Below, in pieces: positions 1-12,268 of a stretch of DNA of 33,588 nucleotides; within the stretch, counting starts at the first letter, position 1, and every line of letters begins with the position of its first letter. The stretch is from Chthoniobacterales bacterium (lineage in GTDB: Bacteria > Verrucomicrobiota > Verrucomicrobiia > Chthoniobacterales > UBA6821). The DNA lies in NCBI GenBank assembly GCA_026461395.1, contig JAPJNA010000030.1:1-33588 (forward strand), in the 5' to 3' direction. The notes under the pieces are model-generated. The model saw nothing but the letters and a program-made list of their open reading frames with translations, was not told the origin of the DNA and ran no database searches. Made by a program: the position numbers and the translations under genes.

Positions 1-620
1 CCCTTGAGTTCGCCTGAAGAAGCCGCCATGGCGTCGCTGGTGGTGCGAAAGTTCGCGAGCGTTATCTGTAGATTCTGCACACCCTGCTTGTTGAAGACAT
101 CATCATGGAGCGACTTGCTGACGGCATCGATATTGTCCAAGGCCGAGCTGAGTTTGGGAAGGATCTCGTCGTGAAGTTGGCGCTGGAGCTCAGAGATGCT
201 GGATTCACTCTGCCCGTTCTTAACCACGGTACCAGGTGCGATCGGCTGTGGATTGGGATTATGGTCATCCATTGTCACGGTCACGAAGCGGTCACCGAGA
301 AGTCCGGAGCTGCCGATGGAGAAGACGCTACCCTGCGGTATCTGGACGGTCTCCTCGATCTTCAGAGGTACTGCGACACCTCGCATGTTGGGCAGCACTG
401 TAGGTGGTGTTGCCACTTCTCCGATCTTAGCACCCGCCAGCATGACATCAGCCCCCTTCACGATACCGCTGGCATTCCGATACTCGACGGTCAGGGTGTA
501 ATATTTCTTAACTCCCTCGCCGAATCGTCCGAAGTAGATGACAAGTGATCCGATGCAGAGAAAGCCGAGGATCATGAAGAATCCTGCCCGGAGCTGATTG
601 GAGGTATTGGTAGTGTCCAT
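1..620 (-). CDS. mlaD: MCE/MlaD-family lipid transport substrate-binding protein (partial, runs off the left edge)
   Basis: Own reverse-complement translation from ATG at 620: MDTTNTSNQLRAGFFMILGFLCIGSLVIYFGRFGEGVKKYYTLTVEYRNASGIVKGADVMLAGAKIGEV..., a single N-terminal TM followed by an MCE domain. It lies downstream of the MlaE and MlaF homologues. The track omits it because the frame is open at the edge. Confidence 0.85.
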   Translation of the reverse strand, partial: MDTTNTSNQLRAGFFMILGFLCIGSLVIYFGRFGEGVKKYYTLTVEYRNASGIVKGADVMLAGAKIGEVATPPTVLPNMRGVAVPLKIEETVQIPQGSVFSIGSSGLLGDRFVTVTMDDHNPNPQPIAPGTVVKNGQSESSISELQRQLHDEILPKLSSALDNIDAVSKSLHDDVFNKQGVQNLQITLANFRTTSDAMAASSGELK

Positions 621-664
621 AGTGGAATAACGGGAATGTCTTAGTCTCTTATTTGATTAGTCAA

Positions 665-1423
665 TTAGTCGATTTCGTGGGAACGCCCTTCGATGAAATC
701 CGTAATCACTGGGTCCGTCGAGGAGTGAAGATTCGCAAGTGAGCCGTCGAAATGAATGCGTCCCTCACGGAGAAGTGCTACCCGGTCGGCAATATAATTG
801 GTACTGATCATGTCGTGGGTCACGACGATAGAAGTCACCTTGAGCTGGGATTGCATGCGCCTGATGAGCTTATTGATCGTGTCCGAAACAATGGGATCTA
901 GGCCCGCCGTCGGCTCGTCATAGAGAATGCAGGCGGGCTCGGTGATAATAGCGCGGGCAAGAGCGGCGCGCTTGCGCATGCCTCCACTGAGATTGGAGGG
1001 CATCTTCTGATCCTGCCCCTCCAGAGAGACGAGCTCCAGTGATCTAGCAACCTTCTCCCTGACAGTTTTTTCACTCCGTTCCCCGCGTTCACGAAGGGGA
1101 AAAGCTACATTCTCAAAAACCGTCATCGAGTCGAAGAGTGCTCCATCCTGAAAAAGCATCCCGATCTTCCGACGGATTGGCTCGAGCTGACGCTCATTAA
1201 GATGAGCGATTTCCTCACCATCAATCTTAATGGATCCCGAGAGTGGGGGGATCAATCCGATAAGGTGTCTGAGGAAAACACTCTTTCCTCCGCCGCTTTG
1301 ACCCAAAAGCACGATGGTCTCACCACGGGGAATGTCGAGATTCACACCGCGCAGAATCTCCTGTCCGGAGAAGCTCTGGCGCAGATCGCGGACCTCAATA
1401 AGGTTCTTGGCTGGGGAAGTCAT
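665..1423 (-). CDS. mlaF: ABC transporter ATP-binding protein, MlaF type
   Basis: ORF 665..1657 contains Walker A GQSGGGKS, signature LSGGMRKR and Walker B ACILYDEPTAGLDP. The likely start is MTSPAKNLIEV at 1423, overlapping the mlaE stop (ATGA). Confidence 0.9.
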   Translation of the reverse strand: MTSPAKNLIEVRDLRQSFSGQEILRGVNLDIPRGETIVLLGQSGGGKSVFLRHLIGLIPPLSGSIKIDGEEIAHLNERQLEPIRRKIGMLFQDGALFDSMTVFENVAFPLRERGERSEKTVREKVARSLELVSLEGQDQKMPSNLSGGMRKRAALARAIITEPACILYDEPTAGLDPIVSDTINKLIRRMQSQLKVTSIVVTHDMISTNYIADRVALLREGRIHFDGSLANLHSSTDPVITDFIEGRSHEID

Positions 1424-2214
1424 CAGAACTTCCCTCCGGCTGGAAAGATAATGTTCAGCGCCATCGTCAGGAAGAAGTTGATCATCAGGATAGTCAGGGA
1501 ACTGATGACCACGGCCTCGGTCGTGGAGCGTCCCACGCCGACGGCACCGTTGCTGGTCGTGAGTCCCTGCTGGCATCCAACAAAGACAACGATCAAGGCG
1601 AACACGAATCCCTTGGTCAGCGCCATTACCATGTCCTTGGTGTGTGTGTAGAACCACATGTGCTGCATAAAGAAGACACTGTTCACGTTCAGGATCCGAG
1701 TGGCGACGTAATAGCTAGCTGTCAGGGCGAAGAAAATACATTCTCCCACGAGCAGGGGCATAGAAATCATCATCGCCACGGCACGGGGCACCACGAGGTA
1801 ATCGACCGGATTAACCGCCAGTGCACGGAGGGCGTCGATCTGCTCGGTAACCTTCATCGTGCCGATCTCCGCGCAGATGGCGGCTCCAACGCGACCAGCC
1901 ACCATGAGTCCTGTAAGGACAGGGCCGAGTTCGCGGCAGAGGGCGATGGATACCACAGGCCCGACTGCCGTACTCATGTTCAGGGCATTAAACTGGAAAA
2001 AGATCTGTGCGGTGAACACCGCGCCCGTGAAAATCCCCGTGATAATGACTACAGCCTGGGAACCGAATCCAATCTCGACGATCTGGTTCAGAACCAGACG
2101 CCAGCGGATCCTTCCAAGGAAAATTGACGAGAAGGTCTCGCCGGTCAGGAAAACGATCTGCCCCAGATAGAGGCTAAAGGCCCGTGTCAGCGGGAAAGAA
2201 TACGGAAACTTCAT
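1423..2214 (-). CDS. mlaE: MlaE-family ABC transporter permease
   Basis: 263 aa; ALCRELGPVLTGLMVAGRVGAAICAEIGTMKVTEQIDALRALAVNPVDYLVVPR is the diagnostic MlaE core. Confidence 0.92.
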   Translation of the reverse strand: MKFPYSFPLTRAFSLYLGQIVFLTGETFSSIFLGRIRWRLVLNQIVEIGFGSQAVVIITGIFTGAVFTAQIFFQFNALNMSTAVGPVVSIALCRELGPVLTGLMVAGRVGAAICAEIGTMKVTEQIDALRALAVNPVDYLVVPRAVAMMISMPLLVGECIFFALTASYYVATRILNVNSVFFMQHMWFYTHTKDMVMALTKGFVFALIVVFVGCQQGLTTSNGAVGVGRSTTEAVVISSLTILMINFFLTMALNIIFPAGGKF

Positions 2215-2239
2215 CGTGCTGTAATCTCAACTCCGATTG

Positions 2240-3634
2240 CTAATCGACGAGTGGCTCTGCCTCGAGATCATAGCCACGAGTACCGGTAATCCTGACATGG
2301 TGGAACTCCCCCGCCTTCACAGGCCTGGTAAAGTGGACACGGCAATCAACATCCGGGGCATCCCCCTCGGTGCGCCCAAATCCAGTAGTGTCGGCAAGCA
2401 CGAGCATCTCCCGACCAACCTGCTCCAGAGCGAGTTCGGCGGCGATCTCCTGCTGGACAAGCATCGCTTCGCGGTGACGGCGCTTTTTGGTACCGCCATG
2501 AATCTGACCCGGAAGCTTCGCGGCACGGGATTCCTCTTCGCGGGAATAGTTAAAGACACCCAGACGCTCAAACCGACGGGCATTCATGAATTCCAAAAGA
2601 CTCTCGAAATGCTCCTCGGCTTCTCCGGGGAACCCGACAATAAAGGTCGTCCTGATCGTCAGTCCGGGAATGCCGGCACGCATCCGGTCGATCAGGCGTT
2701 CGATATGTCCTCGGTCCGTTTCGCGGCGCATGGCATCCAGCATCACGTCATGGATGTGCTGGAGCGGCATATCGACATAGCGGGCTACCTTCGGATTGCG
2801 GGCGATAGCGGCGATCATGTCATCGCTCCAGTGCGCCGGATGGGTGTAGAGAAGACGGATCCAGAACTCGCCGGGGATCGCTGCCAGGGCATCGAGTAGG
2901 GCGGGAAGTCCGGGGCCTCTGGCTTCATCGACCGGCTGACGCGGTCCGGCCTTCTCCTCCCAGAGATCCATTCCATAGTAGGTGGTGTCCTGGCTGATGA
3001 GGTTGATCTCCTTCACTCCGGATGCCACCAGTCCCTCGACTTCCTTCACCACGGACTCGATCGTACGACTGCGGTGACGGCCCCGCATCCTAGGGATGAC
3101 ACAGAAGGAACAGGGGTGATTACATCCTTCCGCGATTTTCACATAAGCGGTGTGGGAAGCCGTGAGACGGACACGCGGAGTGTCATAGTCGGGGATGTAG
3201 GCGGCGCGGCGTGAGACCTCGACCAAGGCCCCCGTCTCTTCACGCTCGTCGTCAAGAAGACGGTCGAAGAACGAGCCAGCGCTCTTGATCTCATCCAAAC
3301 CCATGAAGGCATCTACTTCGGGCAACTGAATGTCGAGATCACTCGAATAGCGTTGGGAAAGGCATCCCCCTACCACCAGCTTCTGTCCCGGTTTTGCCCC
3401 ATGGAGTCGGCGACGATTGGCCTCCAAGATCGCATTGATGCTCTCCTCCTTCGCCGGGTCAATGAATCCGCAGGTATTGACAAGGACGCCATCCGCCTCA
3501 TCTGTCTCGGTCGTGAGTTCGTAGCCGTGGAGTTTGGCATCTCCAAGCAGGATTTCAGCATCGACGAGGTTCTTGGCACAGCCAAGGCTGATCAAACCGA
3601 TTTTGCGGGGTTCAGGAATCTGGGTAGTGCTCAT
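2240..3634 (-). CDS. rimO: Ribosomal protein S12 methylthiotransferase RimO
   Basis: 464 aa; IGLISLGCAKNLVDAEILLG N-terminus, radical SAM CNHPCSFCVIPRMRGRHRSR, C-terminal TRAM-like region. Confidence 0.95.
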   Translation of the reverse strand: MSTTQIPEPRKIGLISLGCAKNLVDAEILLGDAKLHGYELTTETDEADGVLVNTCGFIDPAKEESINAILEANRRRLHGAKPGQKLVVGGCLSQRYSSDLDIQLPEVDAFMGLDEIKSAGSFFDRLLDDEREETGALVEVSRRAAYIPDYDTPRVRLTASHTAYVKIAEGCNHPCSFCVIPRMRGRHRSRTIESVVKEVEGLVASGVKEINLISQDTTYYGMDLWEEKAGPRQPVDEARGPGLPALLDALAAIPGEFWIRLLYTHPAHWSDDMIAAIARNPKVARYVDMPLQHIHDVMLDAMRRETDRGHIERLIDRMRAGIPGLTIRTTFIVGFPGEAEEHFESLLEFMNARRFERLGVFNYSREEESRAAKLPGQIHGGTKKRRHREAMLVQQEIAAELALEQVGREMLVLADTTGFGRTEGDAPDVDCRVHFTRPVKAGEFHHVRITGTRGYDLEAEPLVD

Positions 3635-3658
3635 CGTTTGGAAATTATCTGCTAGAAA

Positions 3659-4138
3659 TTATCGGTTGGAAAAGGAAGAGAGGCTGGCGTTGCTGGTGAT
3701 CCAAGGAATGGATCGGACACGCGACAGCTGGCGCATCACGCCCCAGGTACTCAGGAGTGTGGTCACCAGCAGGAGATAAACGGTTGCTCGTCCCAAGGGA
3801 GCCAAAGGAGCCAGCAGTTCCAGACTCCAGTCGAAGGGAGGTTTCAGAGGGCGTGCGTAATTAGAGAGATACTGGCAGTTCTTGGGTGCCAGCTCCGGCA
3901 TGGAGGGAAGGGAGTCGCGGATGGAAAGCGGATCCAAACCCAGGGCTCTCGCATAGGTCACGGCATGGATGCGGGCGATATCGGGATTCAGGGATCCTCC
4001 CTCCTCCATCAGTTCGATCTCCTGTTCGGAAAGCCTTGTTAACCGTGATGCCTCACCAAGGCTCAACCCAAGATCCTGCCTCGCCTCACGGAAAAGGGAA
4101 CCAAGCGGCCTAGCGGATGATATCGGTTGAAAAAACAT
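3659..4138 (-). CDS. Short RodZ-like helix-turn-helix membrane protein
   Basis: 159 aa; N-terminal HTH (LGSLFREARQDLGLSLGEASRLTRLSEQEIELMEEG) and a C-terminal hydrophobic segment (ATVYLLLVTTLLSTWGVM). Confidence 0.65.
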   Translation of the reverse strand: MFFQPISSARPLGSLFREARQDLGLSLGEASRLTRLSEQEIELMEEGGSLNPDIARIHAVTYARALGLDPLSIRDSLPSMPELAPKNCQYLSNYARPLKPPFDWSLELLAPLAPLGRATVYLLLVTTLLSTWGVMRQLSRVRSIPWITSNASLSSFSNR

Positions 4139-4168
4139 GAATGATTAGTGTCGGAAAGGATAAGTCAC

Positions 4169-6679
4169 TCAGTCGTCCAAACCATCCAGGTCGACTAGAA
4201 TCTCGCGGTCCTTGGCCCCATCCTTGGGTCCAAGAATGCCACGTTGCTCGAGAATGTCGACAATACGGGCGGCACGGGTGTAACCCAGACGCAGACGACG
4301 CTGGAGCATGGAGGTAGAGGCTTTTTTCTCCTGACGAATGATCTCGAGGCACCTGTCGACAAGATCCTCTTCCTCATCGGTGATCTCATCCTCCGGCATG
4401 GTGTTCGAGGCCAGCTTGGCCGAGATGCTCGGCTCGAAGACAGGTTTGGCCTGAGTGGCAAGATTGGCCACGACTCGATGGATCTCCTCATCGGTGACTA
4501 GGACACCCTGTGCCCGCGTGAGCTTCGCGCTCCCGGGAGGCAGATAAAGCATATCCCCTTTACCGAGCAGCTTTTCCGCACCGTTCATGTCCAGGATCAC
4601 CCGACTATCGAGCCCCGATGCCACCTGGAAGGCGATGCGGGAGGGAATATTCGCCTTGATGACTCCGGTGACGACGCTAGAGCGGGGCGTCTGTGTCGCC
4701 ACGATCATGTGTATTCCAGCGGCACGTGCCTTTTGCGTAATACGGGCGATCGCCCCCTCGACATCTGCAGGCGCTGTCTGCATGAGATCGGCCAACTCGT
4801 CAACGATCACGACGATAAAAGGCATCTGATCGGGAATAATCATGTCGTCGCCGGGCTTGAGCGGAAGTTCCGACACCGCTGGTTCCTCCTGATCCTCCTG
4901 ATTGGCAACCGTGGTCGAATCGAAGGGATCATGAGTGATCTCGCTCACTTCGGCAGCTTCCTCTCCTTCGGAGGAGCCATCCGCCACCACAGGCAAGGGC
5001 GCTTTCTCGGTCTTGGGGCGACTGTTGAAGCCGCTGATATTCTTGACTCCCACCTTGGCGAAGATGCCATAACGCTTCTCCATCTCGTCGACCACCCAGC
5101 GCAATGCCAGCAGGACCTTCTTCGGATCTGTCACCACCGGAGTCACCAGATGGGGGAGATCATTGTAGACCTGCATCTCCACGACCTTCGGATCGATCAT
5201 GATGAAGCGTAGAGTCTCGGGCGTGTGCTTGAAGATCAGGCTCGTGATGATGGAGTTGATGCAGACGCTCTTGCCGCTGCCTGTAGCGCCCGCCACAAGG
5301 AGGTGGGGCATTGCTGCGAGATCGGCGATGATCGCATGTCCGTAGACATCCTTGCCGAGAGCAAGGGGCAAAGCCGCCTTGGTTGAGTGCCAAGCCTCGC
5401 TCTCAAAAAGCTCGCGGATGCTCACCTTCACCTTGCTGGAGTTGGCAATCTCGATGCCGACGGTGTCCTTCCCGGGAATAGGAGCCAGAATATTGATTCG
5501 TTCCGCGCATGTGGCACGGGCAAGGTTTTTTTCTAGCGCCGAGATACGCTCCACACGCACGCCAGTGGCGGGATAGACCTCGTAACGTGTGATTGTCGGA
5601 CCCTTAGTGATGTCTCCGGGAGAAGCCTCAATGTCGAATTGGGCAAGCGTCTCCAGAATAATCTTCTGCACTCCTTGAAGCTCGGCCGGATCAGCGGGCT
5701 TGTGCCCCTCATCATCGTAGGTCTCGAGAAGATCAAATCCGGGCAAGGTGTATTCCTCCAAACTCAACTCACCAAGACCTCCGGCAGCAGGAAGGGAATC
5801 ACTCTGCTTCGAATTGGATTTGCCCTTCATTACTTCGGCCAGTGTCGGCTTACGAGCTGGTGCTGGAACACTGGCATCGATGATCTTGGGTGAAGGGAGA
5901 TCTATAGGAAGAGGCGTTCCGAGGGAAACACCCTCATCCGACAATCCCTCGACCTTGGTTTCCGCGGTGGGAGATTTACGACGATTGCCCGTGCGGTAGC
6001 GTGGCGCCTCAACCTCCTCCAGCACCTCAGACTCCTTTTTCTGGCTGGCAAGGCGCTTTTTGATCAACCCGATCAGGAACCCCGCGAATGTTCCCGTGAT
6101 GGAAATAATTAAGGAAAAAACCCTGCGCATTGCCAGAATCGGATGGAATCCTGTTGCTAGGGTAAGGCTTACCAGGGCGAGGGCCATGAAGATCAATCCC
6201 GAGCCAAGGGTCCCAAGCACATGTCGTCCGAGCACCAGATCAATACGGTGTCCGAACCATCCGCCGGGCCCCGGAATATTGAATTTCTCTTTCCAGTCAC
6301 CCAGGATTAAATGCTGCAAATCAAGCAGGGTCGACCAACTCAGGACAAAAACGAACGACCATCCAAGGCGGATGCCGAGTCGGAAGTCCGGGGTCGTGAA
6401 CTTGGCAATTCCGAGCCCCACCAAGGCCACCGAGGCAAAGTAAGAGGCGCCTCCGAAGAGAAAGTAAAATAGGCCGGCGATATCCGCTCCCACGCGACCG
6501 ATGAAGTTCACTGGATATTCCGAGGAATGAGCATGCTTCGCATAGGGTAGCCAGGGGGAAACATCCCTTGTCTCAAAAGAGCAGAGCGCGAGAAAGAGGA
6601 GGATTCCCCCAAAAAGCAGAAGAACCCCCGTTATTTCATCCAAAGAGCGTTTACGTCGTGTCGAGACCATCCTAGGCAT
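4169..6679 (-). CDS. ftsK: DNA translocase FtsK/SpoIIIE
   Basis: 836 aa; N-terminal TM helices, GATGSGKSVCINSIITSL, VVIVDELADLMQ, IVATQTPRSSVVTGVIKANIPSRIAFQV, C-terminal winged-helix gamma domain. Confidence 0.96.
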   Translation of the reverse strand: MPRMVSTRRKRSLDEITGVLLLFGGILLFLALCSFETRDVSPWLPYAKHAHSSEYPVNFIGRVGADIAGLFYFLFGGASYFASVALVGLGIAKFTTPDFRLGIRLGWSFVFVLSWSTLLDLQHLILGDWKEKFNIPGPGGWFGHRIDLVLGRHVLGTLGSGLIFMALALVSLTLATGFHPILAMRRVFSLIISITGTFAGFLIGLIKKRLASQKKESEVLEEVEAPRYRTGNRRKSPTAETKVEGLSDEGVSLGTPLPIDLPSPKIIDASVPAPARKPTLAEVMKGKSNSKQSDSLPAAGGLGELSLEEYTLPGFDLLETYDDEGHKPADPAELQGVQKIILETLAQFDIEASPGDITKGPTITRYEVYPATGVRVERISALEKNLARATCAERINILAPIPGKDTVGIEIANSSKVKVSIRELFESEAWHSTKAALPLALGKDVYGHAIIADLAAMPHLLVAGATGSGKSVCINSIITSLIFKHTPETLRFIMIDPKVVEMQVYNDLPHLVTPVVTDPKKVLLALRWVVDEMEKRYGIFAKVGVKNISGFNSRPKTEKAPLPVVADGSSEGEEAAEVSEITHDPFDSTTVANQEDQEEPAVSELPLKPGDDMIIPDQMPFIVVIVDELADLMQTAPADVEGAIARITQKARAAGIHMIVATQTPRSSVVTGVIKANIPSRIAFQVASGLDSRVILDMNGAEKLLGKGDMLYLPPGSAKLTRAQGVLVTDEEIHRVVANLATQAKPVFEPSISAKLASNTMPEDEITDEEEDLVDRCLEIIRQEKKASTSMLQRRLRLGYTRAARIVDILEQRGILGPKDGAKDREILVDLDGLDD

Positions 6680-6742
6680 CTTGCAGGATAGTGTGTGGTC
6701 TTGGCAATCGCAGGCATCTTAGGGGATACTAGTTGACCGCAC

Positions 6743-7699
6743 ATGAATCTATCATCTCCGATCACTTTCGAGCCTCTGGCCATGGAACGCGTCTGGGGGG
6801 GACGCCGGTTCGAGACCCTTCTAGGTAAAAGGCTGCCCCACGCGGTTCCGGTCGGGGAACTCTGGGAAATGGTCGACCGACCAGAGGCCCAGAGCGTGGT
6901 GCATGAAGGCCCCCTTAAGGGAAAGACACTTCACGACCTGTGGGTCGGACACCGTGAGGAAGTCTTCGGATCCCTGCACACCTCTAACCCCTCCCCCCGT
7001 TTCCCCCTCCTGATCAAGCTCCTTGATGCCCGTGAGCGCCTCTCTGTCCAAGTCCACCCTCCGGTGGAGACCGCCACAGCCATGAATGGGGAACCTAAGA
7101 CGGAATGCTGGTATTTTCTTCATGCCTCCAAAGGAGCCTCTGTTTATGCCGGACTCAAGAAGGGTGTCTCCCGTAAGGACTTCGAGCAGGCTCTCCAAGA
7201 TGGCACACTAGAAGAGACGCTTCACATTGAGAGGGCTCACACCGGGGAGAGCATCTTCATTCCGAGTGGCAGACTGCATGCTATCGGCGAGGGGTTGGTG
7301 ATCGTTGAGGTGCAGCAGAACAGCGATACCACCTACCGCGTCTTCGATTGGAATCGCCGAGGTCTCGACGGGAAACCTCGTGATCTTCATATCAAGGAAT
7401 CACTCGCCTCCATCGATTTTAACGATTTTGAGCCACCGCTGACTCCCGCCTCTCAAACCGTAGTTGCCGACTGCCCCTATTTTCATGTCGAGAAGATCCC
7501 CCTCCCCTGCCCTGGGAATATCGCCACCAAGGGAGACTTCTCCATCGTCACGTGCCTGACGGGTGAGGTGGAGTGCTCTGGAACGATCATCCGACCTGGC
7601 GGGTTCATGCTGATTCCCTCCTTACTGGAAGAGGCCACCCTGATCCCCATCACTGGGGACACGACCATTCTAGTCACGCGTCTGCCGAGGCACTCCTGA
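6743..7699 (+). CDS. manA: Mannose-6-phosphate isomerase, class I
   Basis: 318 aa; ERVWGGRRFETLLGK, LSVQVHPP, KTECWYFL, IPSGRLHAIGEGLVIVEVQQNSDTTYRVFDW. Confidence 0.92.
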   Translation: MNLSSPITFEPLAMERVWGGRRFETLLGKRLPHAVPVGELWEMVDRPEAQSVVHEGPLKGKTLHDLWVGHREEVFGSLHTSNPSPRFPLLIKLLDARERLSVQVHPPVETATAMNGEPKTECWYFLHASKGASVYAGLKKGVSRKDFEQALQDGTLEETLHIERAHTGESIFIPSGRLHAIGEGLVIVEVQQNSDTTYRVFDWNRRGLDGKPRDLHIKESLASIDFNDFEPPLTPASQTVVADCPYFHVEKIPLPCPGNIATKGDFSIVTCLTGEVECSGTIIRPGGFMLIPSLLEEATLIPITGDTTILVTRLPRHS

Positions 7700-7846
7700 T
7701 AAGGCAGCTACGGAAAAGTGACAGGGAGTTCCTTTTTCACTTAATTCCCGCAGGGCTTCGGGTTATAAAAGCAGGCGCATCGACCTACGGCTCCGGGAAA
7801 ATTCTTCTCCCGATTCATAACAGGGAATTGCTTTCAAGATTTCATC

Positions 7847-11074
<3,228 letters not shown>

Positions 11075-11309
11075 GCCGTAGCATGTGACTGTTAGCATTT
11101 TTTTAATTAACCAAGCTCGTGGGAACGAGCGCGGAAGACAACGCCGGAGTCATTACCCGAAGAGTGGCACGGTCCGCCGAGAAGCGGATGCCATGAATGC
11201 TTTGGGGTCATTTTCATTTCTGGGAGTCAACAGGATCCGCTTGATCCAATATCCCCTCCTTGATTTCCCTTCAGGAGGGATGAGTGTTAGTCTCTGAAAC
11301 GTACCGAAC

Positions 11310-11966
11310 ATGCTGCCAACTCCTGTTGATCAAGAACGAGATCCGTTTAGACCACGACGGCTCTCGGTGGAGTTGCAGATCCTCTCGGATTCGGCAGAGC
11401 ACTCCGATCTGACCATGGGTGACTTGGTTGATCGGCTTGAGGGGCGCGTCTACACGCTGTTACTGGTGATTCTTGCCCTTCCCTTCTGCCAACCGATTAT
11501 GCTTCCCGGTCTTTCCACCCCCTTCGGCATGGTAATCGCCCTGCTAGGATTGCGATTTGCGTTGCGCCAGCATCCATGGCTTCCGCAGCGCCTGCTCAAG
11601 ACCCATCTTTCAGGAAAATACCTTCCCAAGATCCTTCACGGGAGCGCCCGGGTCCTCGGAGGGATTGAGAAACTCCTTCACCCCCGCCTCTTGTTCCTTT
11701 TTGATTATCGCCTCACCCAGTTCCTTGCAGGCATGGCTGTTTTCTTCAGTGGCCTGATGCTCCTGCTTCCGCTGCCCATCCCCTTCAGCAACATGCTTCC
11801 CTCGCTGACAGTTGTGCTTGTGGCATCCTCCTTCTCGGAACGCGACGGCGCGACCTTAGGTGCGGGACTGATCCTCTTCCTGATCTCCCTAGGATTTATC
11901 GGTGCGATCTTCTTTGGAGGGAGCGAGGCGATCACCTGGATCTGCAACGGATTCTCTCACAGATAA
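11310..11966 (+). CDS. ExoD-family exopolysaccharide synthesis membrane protein
   Basis: 218 aa; TMGDLVDRLEGRVYTLLLVILALPFCQPIMLPGLSTPFGMVIALLGLRFAL is the ExoD-family pattern. Confidence 0.85.
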   Translation: MLPTPVDQERDPFRPRRLSVELQILSDSAEHSDLTMGDLVDRLEGRVYTLLLVILALPFCQPIMLPGLSTPFGMVIALLGLRFALRQHPWLPQRLLKTHLSGKYLPKILHGSARVLGGIEKLLHPRLLFLFDYRLTQFLAGMAVFFSGLMLLLPLPIPFSNMLPSLTVVLVASSFSERDGATLGAGLILFLISLGFIGAIFFGGSEAITWICNGFSHR

Positions 11967-12268
11967 CGGAGTGACTCGGTCTGACTTGCTAGACAACTAC
12001 GACTGGCGAGATGAAGTAGAAATGGTAAAGACAGCCTCTTCCGGGATGCATAATCTCAGTTTATTTCGGCGTACCGTCTGGAAAAATGGAAAAAGTAATC
12101 CTTTTCACTATGCGAAGGGTGTGGAGTGGCCATCCTTTTCACATGGTAGATTGGGTTCATGGGAAATCTTTCAACCGCCAAGGGGAAAGACAGGATCGCC
12201 GATGCCTTGAAAATATCACTGACTTTTCCGAGTCTGTGTTTGTGAGGGTGTAAGAAGAACTCCGTCCC

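Noticed and set aside
1202-1651. 149-aa plus-strand ORF over mlaF/mlaE
   Set aside because: Entirely antisense to well-supported ABC transporter genes; no protein family features.
3659-4138. Possible pseudogene because the RodZ-like protein is short
   Set aside because: The frame is intact with both HTH and TM segments. Short RodZ-like proteins exist, so I see no direct evidence of truncation.
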